Assembly (NCBI GenBank): GCA_016716265.1
Contig: JADJWQ010000006.1
Coordinates: 1,116,001 to 1,180,000 of the forward strand
Reading direction: 5' to 3'
Length of the DNA stretch: 64,000 nucleotides
Source: Planctomycetota bacterium
Lineage (GTDB): Bacteria > Planctomycetota > UBA1135 > UBA2386
A model generated the notes under the pieces. It was not told the DNA's origin and did not search any database. It worked only from the letters and a program-made list of their open reading frames with translations. Within the stretch, counting starts at the first letter, position 1, and every line of letters starts with the position of its first letter. A program made the translations under genes and the position numbers. Below are positions 1 to 8,069 of this stretch, in pieces.

Positions 1-732
1 GACCCGCCCGGCGACGCCGCCTGGAACATGGCGGTCGACGCGGCCCTGCTTGCCGGTCGTCACCCGGCGACGCTCCGCTTCTACGGTTTCGAGCCAGCCG
101 CACTGACGCTCGGGCGCTTCCAGGACGCGGCGGCCTTCCCCGAGCTCGCCAGCCGGGCCGTGCCCTGCGTGCGGCGCATGACCGGTGGCGGCGCGATCCT
201 GCACGTCGACGAGCTGACCTACTCGCTGGTCGGCGACGCCGCGCTGCTGCCCACCGACGTGCACGCGAGCTACGACCTCGTACACGACGCGATCGCCCGC
301 GGCCTCGCACACTGCGGCGTCCGGGCGCACCGGGTGACCGAGCACCGACCCGGGCCGGGCCCCCGGGCGCTCCGCGCCGCCCACTGTTTCGCGGTGCCCG
401 CGCGCCACGACCTCGTCGCGCCCGATGGACGGAAGCTGTGCGGCTCGGCGCAGCGGCGCACGCTGCGACCGCGCGCGCGGGTGCTGATGCACGGCTCGCT
501 ACCGCTGCTGCCGCGCGCGGCGCAACCGTTCGTCGCGTCGGTCGCCGAGCTGTCGGTGACGCCGCCCGACCGCGCGGCGTTGATCGCGGCGCTGGCGGAC
601 GCGCTCACCGGAGCGCTCGGTCTGGGCGCCGCGCAGCCGGGCACCCTCGCCGCCGACGAGCGCGAGCATGCGCGCGCCGTGCTCGGGCAGCTGCGCACCG
701 ACCGTGACACGCTGCTCGGGAGCTCAAGGTGA
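1..732 (+). CDS. Lipoate/octanoate protein transferase family (LipM/LplA-like), 5' end outside the window
   Basis: The frame is open from base 1 and reads DPPGDAAWNMAVDAALL, the usual start of the BPL/LplA catalytic fold, so the N-terminus lies before the window and ATG 28 is internal. The conserved RRMTGGGAILH segment (lipoate/acyl-AMP pocket) follows, then CFAVPARHDLV and GRKLCGSAQRR, which hold the Cys and Lys typical of LipM-type octanoyltransferases and of lipoate ligases. These proteins attach octanoate or lipoate to a Lys of E2 or GcvH domains. The Cys favours a LipM-like transferase, but a ligase cannot be excluded without the missing N-terminus. The stop codon overlaps the next gene's GTG (GTGA), so the two are probably cotranscribed. 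Confidence 0.8.
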   Translation, partial: DPPGDAAWNMAVDAALLAGRHPATLRFYGFEPAALTLGRFQDAAAFPELASRAVPCVRRMTGGGAILHVDELTYSLVGDAALLPTDVHASYDLVHDAIARGLAHCGVRAHRVTEHRPGPGPRALRAAHCFAVPARHDLVAPDGRKLCGSAQRRTLRPRARVLMHGSLPLLPRAAQPFVASVAELSVTPPDRAALIAALADALTGALGLGAAQPGTLAADEREHARAVLGQLRTDRDTLLGSSR

Positions 733-1343
733 CCGCGCTGCGCGAGCTGCTCGCACGGCCCGGGCTCGCGGTCCGGCTACGCGTCCTGGTGCTCGTGAAG
801 ATCGCCGCGTGGCGCGGCGATTCCGTGCAGCTCGGTGCTCTCTACGACCTCGCGCGGGAGCACCTGGTGGCGCGCGCCGACGTGGAGGAGACGCTGCTGC
901 AGGCGGTGTTGTTCTGCGGCTTCCCGCGCGTCGTGACGGCGTTCCAGGAGCTGGTCGAACACTGGCCCACGGAGTCCCCGCCACCGCACGGCTGCCGGCC
1001 GCGAGAGGACTGGCCGCGGGCGGGCCGCGAGCTGTTCGACGCGATCTACGACCGCAATGCACCGGCCGTACACGCGATGCTGAACGGCTTCCATCCGGAC
1101 TTCCACGACTTCGTGCTCGAGTCCGCCTACGGCCGGGTGCTGTCGCGTCAGGCGATGGCGCCGCGCGACCGCGAGCTGCTCGCGACCGGCATCCTCGCCG
1201 CGATGGAGCAGGTGCCGCAGCTCGTCGCCCACGCACGCGGCGCGCTGCGCTTCGGCGCGGACCGCGACGAGCTGCGCGAGACCCTGTGGACGGCGCTCGG
1301 CGACGGGCACGTCGTCGACGAGTACCTGCGTCGGATCCGGTGA
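729..1343 (+). CDS. Carboxymuconolactone decarboxylase / AhpD-like family protein
   Basis: 204 residues, all helical in character, with two weak repeats that resemble CMD halves: residues 55-80 (ETLLQAVLFCGFPRVVTAFQ) and 150-190 (RELLATGILAAMEQVPQLVAH). CMD/AhpD proteins are small trimers that act as decarboxylases or, with a CxxC pair, as peroxidase reductants. Only a single Cys (in LFCGF) is present in the first repeat, so AhpD-type disulfide chemistry is unlikely. GTG start overlaps the preceding stop by 4 nt, which suggests translational coupling with the lipoyl transferase. Family call is good, function unknown. Confidence 0.7.
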   Translation: MTALRELLARPGLAVRLRVLVLVKIAAWRGDSVQLGALYDLAREHLVARADVEETLLQAVLFCGFPRVVTAFQELVEHWPTESPPPHGCRPREDWPRAGRELFDAIYDRNAPAVHAMLNGFHPDFHDFVLESAYGRVLSRQAMAPRDRELLATGILAAMEQVPQLVAHARGALRFGADRDELRETLWTALGDGHVVDEYLRRIR

Positions 1344-1368
1344 GGCGACCCCGGAACCCCGCGCTCCA

Positions 1369-1395
1369 CGAGCGGCGCGACCACTGCGCCGCTCG
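1369..1395. terminator. Perfect 10-bp hairpin between convergent genes
   Basis: CGAGCGGCGC and its exact reverse complement are separated by a 7-nt loop, in the 67-bp gap between the ends of the CMD gene and the response regulator gene. There is no T tract, so this would be a bidirectional, non-canonical terminator or simply a transcript-end stabiliser. Confidence 0.5.
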
Positions 1396-1410
1396 CGCCG
1401 CGACGGACCC

Positions 1411-1785
1411 TCAGACGCGCTGGCCGATGTGCTTCTCGACGAGCTCGATCAGCTCGTCGGGCTCGAACGGCTTCCGGAAGTAGTCCGCGGCGCCCATCTC
1501 GGTGCTCTTCTGGTGGCCGCGGGCGTGCTCGCGCGCAGTGAAGATGATCACCGGGATGCCCGACGTATCGGGATCCCGCTTCAGGCGCGTCAACGTCTCC
1601 CAGCCGTCGATGCCGGGCATCATGATGTCGAGCAGCACCAGGTCCGGGCGCAGCTTGCGCGCCTTCTCGATGCCCTCCTCACCGTTGTCCGCAGCCTCGA
1701 CGCGGAATCCCGCCGCCTCGAGCACCATCTGCGTGGACACGATGATCAGCTTCTCGTCCTCGATGATCAGGACCGTACGTTCCAT
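1411..1785 (-). CDS. Single-domain response regulator (CheY-like)
   Basis: 124 residues, a receiver domain only. The acidic pocket (E9, D10), phospho-acceptor D53 in LLDIMMPG, switch T83 in IIFTA and K105 in FRKPF are all present. It lacks an output domain, so it should act by protein contact or in a phosphorelay. It starts 14 nt after the stop of the histidine kinase gene, which makes that kinase its probable partner. It is the last gene of a minus-strand run STAS - kinase - regulator. Confidence 0.9.
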   Translation of the reverse strand: MERTVLIIEDEKLIIVSTQMVLEAAGFRVEAADNGEEGIEKARKLRPDLVLLDIMMPGIDGWETLTRLKRDPDTSGIPVIIFTAREHARGHQKSTEMGAADYFRKPFEPDELIELVEKHIGQRV

Positions 1786-1799
1786 GGGCTGCTGCCTCC

Positions 1800-3425
1800 T
1801 CAGTCGTCTTCCGTGCCTGCCGTCGTCTGCGGCGTGGTCGCCAGGGTCTCATCGGCTGTTTCGGCCTCGTGGCTGCGGAGAAGGAACGAGAAACTCGCGC
1901 CCCTCCCGAGCTCGCTGCGGACCGTGACCTCGCTCCGGTGCGCCTCGACGATGCTCTTGACGAAGAACAGGCCGAGTCCGGAGCCGCCGTGGTGTCGAGT
2001 CAACGGATCCTCGACCTGGAAGAACTTCTCGAAGATCCGGCGGTGGTAGCGGGGGTCGATCCCGACGCCGTCGTCCGACACCGCGACCTCGAGCTGCCCG
2101 TCCCGCTGCCGGACAGCGACCTCGACGTGGCCTCCGTCGGGAGTGAACTTCACCGCGTTCTCGACCAGCGCCTGCACCGCCCTGCGGATCGCCGAGCGGT
2201 CGGCCTCGACCATCGCGCCCGGCGCGGCTCCCGTGTCGACGACGAGCGTGATCCGCTTCTCCGCCGCGACCTGCTGGAACGGCACCGACGCCTGGGTCAC
2301 CAGCTCGTTGATGTCGAACGGCTCCAGGTCCTGGCCGACGTCGTTGGAGTCGAGGTGGCCGAGATTGACGAGCTTGTCGATCTGGTGCTCGAGGCGCAGC
2401 GACTGCTCGCGGATCGAATCGACCACGCGCGCCTGCCGCTCGTTCAGACCGCCGAGCACGCCCTTCGCCATCATCGTCGAGAACGTCTTGATGCCGGTCA
2501 GCGGCGTACGCAGCTCGTGGGCGACGATCGACAGATACTGGTTCTTGAGCTGGTCGGTCTTGTATTCGGCGGTGACGTCCTCGAGCTGGATCAGCGTGCC
2601 GGCGAACTCACCGCGGAAATCCACGACGCGGCCGATCCGCATCTTGATGTAGGCGAGATCCTGGTCGTCACGATGGACCTCGACCGTCTTGCTGGTCTCG
2701 CGCCAGTCCGGGCGCTGATCGCAGGTGGCGCGGATCTCGTCGAGCAGCTCGTTCGATTCCTCGAGGTCGTCGAGCGTCTGGCCGACCGCCACGAACGCGC
2801 GCAGACCGAGCATCTCCTCCGCGACCGGATTGAGCAGTCGGATGCTGCCGACGGCATCGGTGAACAAGATGCCGTCCATGATGTTGCTGACGATGTTCAT
2901 CATGCGCGACAGCTCCTGGTTGAACGACTCGCGGAGATCGTCGAACGACTCGACCTGTTCCGCGAGGCGGGCTTCGAGGTCCTTGCACCGCTCGCGCAGC
3001 AGATGTAGCTCCTTGGAGTCGGTGCCCCCCACCGCGGAGCCCGGGGGCGTCGGGGCTGCCGCCACCGGCGCCGAGCGCACGCCGAGCCGCTGCAGCATCT
3101 CGCGCGGCCGGGGCAGGGGCTTCGGGATACAGACCCCGCCGACCCCGACCAATGGCTCGGCCGCCGCGCCCTCGACACCGAGCAGCACGACGTCGCGACC
3201 CAGCTCCTCGACCTCCCGCAGCAGGGTCCGGACGCCATCAGCGGCCTGCCCGTTCGGATCGAGTACCACGCAATCGACATGCGCCCCGCGAAGGCTGGAC
3301 AAGCCCGCTGCCACGTCGCCGACCGCCTCGACGCGGCAGCCCTCTCGCTCGAGGAGTCGCGCGAGGCGCTCGCGCCAATCCGGCGCGGCGTCGATCAGCA
3401 GATAGGCCTTGCTCTCGTCGACCAT
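1800..3425 (-). CDS. Histidine kinase with N-terminal receiver-like domain and PAS domain
   Basis: 541 residues, no membrane segment, so cytoplasmic. Order: receiver-like domain (1-115; D56 in VVLDPNG and K102 in IPKPL kept, but the acidic pocket is poor), coiled coil (138-172), PAS (175-285), HisKA with H303 in VAHELRTPLTG, HATPase with N423 (LVENAVKFTP), the G1 box at 450-456 and G2 GSGLGL at 481-486. All kinase catalytic elements are intact. The ATG at 3425 is chosen over an upstream one because GGGGAG precedes it at good spacing. Cotranscribed with the STAS gene upstream and the receiver gene downstream. Signal sensed is unknown. Confidence 0.88.
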   Translation of the reverse strand: MVDESKAYLLIDAAPDWRERLARLLEREGCRVEAVGDVAAGLSSLRGAHVDCVVLDPNGQAADGVRTLLREVEELGRDVVLLGVEGAAAEPLVGVGGVCIPKPLPRPREMLQRLGVRSAPVAAAPTPPGSAVGGTDSKELHLLRERCKDLEARLAEQVESFDDLRESFNQELSRMMNIVSNIMDGILFTDAVGSIRLLNPVAEEMLGLRAFVAVGQTLDDLEESNELLDEIRATCDQRPDWRETSKTVEVHRDDQDLAYIKMRIGRVVDFRGEFAGTLIQLEDVTAEYKTDQLKNQYLSIVAHELRTPLTGIKTFSTMMAKGVLGGLNERQARVVDSIREQSLRLEHQIDKLVNLGHLDSNDVGQDLEPFDINELVTQASVPFQQVAAEKRITLVVDTGAAPGAMVEADRSAIRRAVQALVENAVKFTPDGGHVEVAVRQRDGQLEVAVSDDGVGIDPRYHRRIFEKFFQVEDPLTRHHGGSGLGLFFVKSIVEAHRSEVTVRSELGRGASFSFLLRSHEAETADETLATTPQTTAGTEDD

Positions 3426-3506
3426 GGAGAACTCCCCGCGGGGCGAACGCGCCGGCTCGGCTGCCACGAGCGCACGTCGCGGCGCCGGACATCGGCGGCG
3501 CCGACG

Positions 3507-3893
3507 TCAGCCGTTCTTGATCGCCTCCAGCGCCTGCTCCTCGGTCTCGTAGATCGCGAGGTGCTTCGAGATCCGCATGATGTCGAAGATCTTGACGATG
3601 AAGGGCTTGATGTTGGCCAGGTAGAGCTTCGCCTGCTTCGCCGATGTCACGTTGTTCGCGACGATGATCAGCCCGACACCGCACGAATCGATGATCTTGA
3701 CGTTGTCGAGATCCAGCACGAAGTGCTGCATACCGTCCTCGATCTTGGCGGCGATCGTCTCCTTCAGGGACTCCTTGAGAGAATCCGTGACGTAGAAGTT
3801 CAGACTGCGGTCGTTGAACTTCACGATGCAGGTCCTGTCGTCCTTGAGGACCATGACCGACAGTCCCTCGCTCTTCTTGCCGACGATCTCCAT
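3507..3893 (-). CDS. STAS-domain protein (anti-sigma factor antagonist type)
   Basis: 128 residues forming one STAS domain. The conserved phosphorylatable Ser is S70 in KIIDSCGVGL, as in SpoIIAA/RsbV. Such proteins bind anti-sigma kinases or act in partner-switching and stressosome-like modules. ATG 3893 is preceded by AGGGAGA and is preferred to the in-frame start at 3935. It stands 81 bp before the histidine kinase gene. No RsbW-type kinase or PP2C phosphatase is present nearby, so its partner is elsewhere or is the adjacent kinase. Confidence 0.85.
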   Translation of the reverse strand: MEIVGKKSEGLSVMVLKDDRTCIVKFNDRSLNFYVTDSLKESLKETIAAKIEDGMQHFVLDLDNVKIIDSCGVGLIIVANNVTSAKQAKLYLANIKPFIVKIFDIMRISKHLAIYETEEQALEAIKNG

Positions 3894-4006
3894 GGCGTCT
3901 CCCTGGGTGCCGGAGGATCCGACTGAATCCGGCACGGCGGGTTCTTCGGCCTTCGGTGGGTCGGAAGTTGAGCCGGACGCACGCCCGAGTCGCGGCTCGC
4001 TGCACT

Positions 4007-4021
4007 CGGCGTGACACGCCG
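4007..4021. promoter_or_regulatory. 15-bp palindrome upstream of the STAS gene
   Basis: CGGCGTGACACGCCG is a perfect inverted repeat about one central base, 114-128 bp upstream of the STAS start and in the 164-bp gap after the SANT gene. It could be an operator or part of a transcript-end hairpin (the loop of one base makes a hairpin less likely). No regulator can be named. Confidence 0.25.
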
Positions 4022-4057
4022 ACGCCCGGGGCGCCGTGCGGGCGCGCGCACCCGCCG

Positions 4058-4738
4058 TCAGTCGCCGTCGCGACGCAGCCGGGCAGCCACGTTGCGGCGG
4101 CCCATCTCGCGCAGAGCGGCGAGGCTCTTGGTCAGCCCCAGCCGGGTCGCCTTGCTGGTGACGCTCTGCACGCTGCGGCCGAGGGCGCGCGCCACGCTCA
4201 GGTTGTCGTGGTCGGGGTAGAGCTGGCGCAGGCGCTGGAGGTCGTCCGAGGTCCAGCGCGGCATCGCGACGGGCTCGGGCCCGCGCAGCGCGGCCTTGTC
4301 CTTGCCGAGGCGCAGCGAGTGTGCGCGCTCACGGATGTCGTCGGTGGAGCGCCCCAACCGCAGCGCGACCAGCTCGTCGGGCAACGACCCGTGGCAGGCG
4401 CGCAGCTCGCGATCGTCGGCCGCGTTCCACGGACCGCAGCGCTGCTCCGCGCGCAGCTCGCGGACCCGCGCCTGGAGCTCGGCCGTCGGGCGGCGCAGCA
4501 CGGTGGCGACGATCTCCGGGTCGTGCACGGTCCACGCGGTGCGGAGCAGGGCGTCCTCGTCGGCGCTGAACGGTCCGGTGCGCGGCTCGCCGGCGAACAG
4601 CTCCAGCGCGCAGCGCAGCACGGTCGCCTCCGAACGGTTCAGCAGCCTCGCCAGCCGCACCAGCGGCGTCCGCGGGAACAGCGCGCGCAGCCGGATCCGC
4701 TCCGGCGTCGACCACGCTCCCCGCCGCCGCGCGGTCAC
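4058..4738 (-). CDS. Four-repeat SANT/Myb-like (HTH) protein coupled to ptsI
   Basis: 226 residues, Arg-rich and without membrane segments. It contains four similar approximately 45-50 residue units, each opening with an aromatic/acidic start and three predicted helices: WSTPERIRLRALFP (about 9), FSADEDALLRTAW (about 58), WNAADDRELRAC (about 108) and WTSDDLQRLRQLYP (about 162). This is the pattern of Myb/SANT-like DNA-binding repeats, related to the GcrA-type and Sigma-like HTH folds. GTG 4738 overlaps the ptsI stop (GTGA), so its translation is probably coupled to enzyme I. A role as DNA-binding regulator is inferred from the fold only. No known family name could be assigned. Confidence 0.65.
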   Translation of the reverse strand: MTARRRGAWSTPERIRLRALFPRTPLVRLARLLNRSEATVLRCALELFAGEPRTGPFSADEDALLRTAWTVHDPEIVATVLRRPTAELQARVRELRAEQRCGPWNAADDRELRACHGSLPDELVALRLGRSTDDIRERAHSLRLGKDKAALRGPEPVAMPRWTSDDLQRLRQLYPDHDNLSVARALGRSVQSVTSKATRLGLTKSLAALREMGRRNVAARLRRDGD

Positions 4739-6492
4739 GACTGGCCGTGCTCCAGGAACCGGGACCAGCCCGTCTTCGCGAGATCGCGGGCGAGCGCACG
4801 CACGTCGCGCGAGTTCGCCATGCCGAGCGCCTCCTTCGCGAGCCGCTCGCACTCGTCGATCGGGAAGGTGCGGACCATCAGCTTGACGCGCGGCAGGAAC
4901 ACCGGCGCCATCGACAACTCGCGGAAGCCGAGCCCGAGCAGCAGGCTCGTGAAGTAGTGGTCGCCCGCGATCTCGCCGCAGATCGACACCGGCTTGCCGG
5001 ACCGACCCACGACCTCCGCGATGTGCGCGAGCAGCCGGATCACGGCAGGGTGGTACGGCGTGTACATGTGCGCGATCCGCGGGTTGTCCCGATCGCACGC
5101 CAGCATGTACTGCACGAGGTCGTTGGTGCCGACCGACGCGAAGTCGCACAGCGGCATCACCTGGTCGAGCACGTGGGCGATCGCCGGCACCTCGATCATG
5201 GCGCCGAGCTCGATGTCGGGGTCGTGTGGCTCCCCGGCCTGCGCGAGATCCCGCTTGATCTCGTCGACGACCGCGCGACAGCGCGCGACCTCGTCGACCG
5301 CGGTGACCATCGGCAGCAGGATGCGCGCGTGACCACCGGCGCTGGCGCGCAGCAGCGCCCGGATCTGCGTGTAGAACAGGTCCGGCAGGTCCAGGCTGAT
5401 CCGGAGGCCGCGCCAGCCGAGCACCGGGTTGCGCTCGTCGGGCGTCTTGAAGTAGCGGAGCGGCTTGTCACCGCCGACGTCCAGCGTCCGGAACGTCACC
5501 GTCTTGCCGTCCGCCCACTCGATCGCCTTGCGATAGAGCGCGACCTGCTCCTCCTCGGTCGGGAACTGGTGGCGCTCCATGAAGGCGAACTCGGTACGGA
5601 ACAGTCCGATGCCATCGGTGATGTCCCGCTCGAGCGACGACAGGTCGCGCGTGCTCTCGACGTTCGCGAGGAGCCGCACGACCGCGCCATCCGGAGTCCG
5701 CGACGACAGGTAGCGGACCTCGAACACGCGCCGCTCCGCCTCGGCCTGCTCGTGCGCGAGGTGCCGGTAGCGTTCGACCTCCTCGTCGTCGGGGTCGCCG
5801 ATGACGACGCCGGACTCACCGTCGACGACCACGCGGGTGCCGGAGCGGATCCGCTGCAGCAGCTCGTCGACCGCGACGACCGCAGGGATGCCGAGCGAGC
5901 GGGCCAGGATCGCGCCGTGGCTGTACTTGCCGCCCCGCGCGGTGACGATTCCGCGGAGGTGCTTGCGGTCGATGGTGCCGGCGTCGCTCGGCAGGAACTC
6001 CTCGGCGGCGAACACGTAGTCCTGCCCCTCGGCGACGAACGACTTCCGCTCGCGCTCGAGCAGCACCGACAGGACCTGTCGGCCGACGTCGCGCAGGTCC
6101 GCCGCGCGTTCGCGCAGCGCGACGTCCTCCATCCGCTCGAAGACCGTCTCGTAGCGCGCGACGACCTGCTGGATCGCGACCTCGCTGTTGACGCGGTCCT
6201 GCTCGATGGTCCGGAACAGCTCCTGCTGCAGCGTCTTGTCGTGCAGCAGCGCGAGCTGGGCGTCGTAGATCCGAATGTCCTGGCGCGTCAGCTCGGCCGC
6301 CAGATCACGGCTCAGCACGAGGATCGCGTCCGCCGCGCTCTCGATCGCCTCCTCCAGACGCCGCCGCTCGGCCGCGACCTCCTCGGCCGCAAGGCTGCGC
6401 GTCGGGATGAATGCGAGGTCGCCGTGGAAATGCACCAACGGCGCCACGGCGATCCCGCTCGCTGCCGCGACTCCTTTGAGCTTCAGGGACAT
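4735..6492 (-). CDS. ptsI: Phosphoenolpyruvate-protein phosphotransferase (PTS enzyme I)
   Basis: 585 residues, full length. Enzyme I moves phosphate from PEP to HPr. The swivelling domain has the phospho-His in GGKYSHGAILARSLG (H192); the PEP-binding barrel has GIGLFRTEFAFM, GTNDLVQYMLACDRDN and the catalytic Cys in SICGEIAGD. The GKYSHGA form differs from the common GRTSHAA form but keeps the His. No HPr or EII genes are adjacent; in organisms with few EIIs, enzyme I usually feeds a regulatory PTS. Followed by the SANT-repeat gene with a 4-nt overlap and divergent from the membrane protein gene at 6606. Confidence 0.95.
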   Translation of the reverse strand: MSLKLKGVAAASGIAVAPLVHFHGDLAFIPTRSLAAEEVAAERRRLEEAIESAADAILVLSRDLAAELTRQDIRIYDAQLALLHDKTLQQELFRTIEQDRVNSEVAIQQVVARYETVFERMEDVALRERAADLRDVGRQVLSVLLERERKSFVAEGQDYVFAAEEFLPSDAGTIDRKHLRGIVTARGGKYSHGAILARSLGIPAVVAVDELLQRIRSGTRVVVDGESGVVIGDPDDEEVERYRHLAHEQAEAERRVFEVRYLSSRTPDGAVVRLLANVESTRDLSSLERDITDGIGLFRTEFAFMERHQFPTEEEQVALYRKAIEWADGKTVTFRTLDVGGDKPLRYFKTPDERNPVLGWRGLRISLDLPDLFYTQIRALLRASAGGHARILLPMVTAVDEVARCRAVVDEIKRDLAQAGEPHDPDIELGAMIEVPAIAHVLDQVMPLCDFASVGTNDLVQYMLACDRDNPRIAHMYTPYHPAVIRLLAHIAEVVGRSGKPVSICGEIAGDHYFTSLLLGLGFRELSMAPVFLPRVKLMVRTFPIDECERLAKEALGMANSRDVRALARDLAKTGWSRFLEHGQS

Positions 6493-6605
6493 CTGCGGCC
6501 GTTTTCCAGGAGCGAGGACCGGAATGCAACGGGTCGCTCATGGCGGGACGCCAGGCTGGCCGAAGAGCGAACTCGGGGCCTTGACAAGCGCCGGAGCCGA
6601 CCCTG

Positions 6606-8033
6606 ATGAAGAAGGACCGAACGTTCTCCGCTGACGAAGTCGAACGACCGCGCAGCACGTTCTTCAGGTCGCGGGACGAGGCCACGACCGACCCGGACGG
6701 GGACGCGTGGGACGCCGAGTTCGATCCCGACGCGGCGGCCGACGCGGACGCGGTGGACGCCGCGGACCTCGTGGACGTCGAGCCGTTGGCGGACGACCCC
6801 AGCGAACCCGCCGAGCCCCGGTTCAACGACGGCTCCTACGCGCGCGACGACTTCGGTACCGCGTTCGACGGCGCCTTCGAACAGATGTTCGACCCCGGCG
6901 AGGCCGCGGTCGGAGCGACCGACGCCGATCCGGACGTCGGCGGGGCAGACGACAACTGGGACGCGACGGAGCCGGAGCCCCGGCGTGCACGGCGCTTCGA
7001 GTCACCGCCGCGCACTCACGATGGTAGCGCGGCTGGCGTCCTGTCGCTGCTGTTCGGCGGCACCGCGTGCATCGGCGGTGTGGCGCTCGGCGTGCTGAGC
7101 GTGCTCGCCCCCGCCGCAGTCCGCGCGATCACGGCGGTGACCGACGCGGTCGGCGCGACGCCGGCCACACTGCTGTTGCTCGGCGGTGTCGCGGTCTCGC
7201 ACGGCCTGCTCGTACGGCGTGCGAGGGCACGCGAACGGGAGGCGGAGCTCCGGTTGTCGCGCCTCGACCGGCACCTCGACCGCGTCGCGACGCAGCGCCC
7301 GGAAGTGCCCGAACAGTCCGACGAGGGCATCGCCGAACTGCTCGATCACGCGCAGCGCGCGCTGCTCGCGCTGGAGCGCCAGGACGAGAAGATCGCCAAC
7401 CTGACGCGCGCGACCAAGATGTACGGCAAGCCGCTGATCGAGATCAGCAAGCAGGTCGCGGAGCTCACGAATCAGATCGGTGACATGGCCGGTAGCGACA
7501 GCCGGATCGACGAGCTCGCGACCACGCTGACGAGCATCGACGAGACCAGCGCGGGCCGCCTGGCCGAGATCCTCGGCGCGACGACCCGCCTCGCACTCGG
7601 CGTCGACGCAGTGCCGAGCGCGATCGAGGACACCCTCGCGGAGCGGCTCGAGGGCCTGACCCGGCAGGTCGAGGCGCTCGGCGCACGGGTCGAGACCGCC
7701 GTGCGCGACGGCCTCGCAGCGCTGCCGGCGCCGGCCGCGCCGGTGGATGCGCCACCGGTCGATCTCGGCCCGGTGCAGGCCCTCGTCGAGTCGATCCAGC
7801 GCGAGGTGCAGGGCATCGCGACGCGGGTCACCCAGCTCGCCAACGCGCCGCGCGCGAAGGTCGCCACCGCCTCACCCACCCCGCAGTCGGCCGCGACGCC
7901 GCCCGCGGAGCCGTCCGCCACTCCGCCCGCCGACGGCGCCGGACCCGCCCACCGCATCGCGGGTGCGCACAGCGCGAAGGGTAGCAACGTGCTCGGCGCG
8001 ATCGCCAAGCTGCGGTCGATGAAGGGCAGCTGA
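6606..8033 (+). CDS. Membrane-anchored coiled-coil protein, unknown function
   Basis: 475 residues. An acidic, Asp/Ala-rich disordered N-terminus (1-135) is followed by two hydrophobic segments (about 143-170 and 180-200), a basic stretch (RRARARERE), long heptad-rich helices (205-400) and an Ala/Pro/Thr-rich tail (400-445) ending in a short basic segment. The layout suggests a small helical hairpin in the inner membrane with both ends in the cytoplasm. No enzyme motif and no recognised family. Codon use and G+C match the neighbours. It stands alone between divergent ptsI and the secreted propeller gene. Confidence 0.6.
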   Translation: MKKDRTFSADEVERPRSTFFRSRDEATTDPDGDAWDAEFDPDAAADADAVDAADLVDVEPLADDPSEPAEPRFNDGSYARDDFGTAFDGAFEQMFDPGEAAVGATDADPDVGGADDNWDATEPEPRRARRFESPPRTHDGSAAGVLSLLFGGTACIGGVALGVLSVLAPAAVRAITAVTDAVGATPATLLLLGGVAVSHGLLVRRARAREREAELRLSRLDRHLDRVATQRPEVPEQSDEGIAELLDHAQRALLALERQDEKIANLTRATKMYGKPLIEISKQVAELTNQIGDMAGSDSRIDELATTLTSIDETSAGRLAEILGATTRLALGVDAVPSAIEDTLAERLEGLTRQVEALGARVETAVRDGLAALPAPAAPVDAPPVDLGPVQALVESIQREVQGIATRVTQLANAPRAKVATASPTPQSAATPPAEPSATPPADGAGPAHRIAGAHSAKGSNVLGAIAKLRSMKGS

Positions 8034-8069
8034 GCGCGGCTCGGTGCCCCCGCATCTACGATCGGGGGA

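Noticed and set aside
6581..6586. TTGACA upstream of the membrane coiled-coil gene
   Set aside because: A -10 box at proper spacing would fall on the ATG at 6606, so it cannot serve this gene as annotated.
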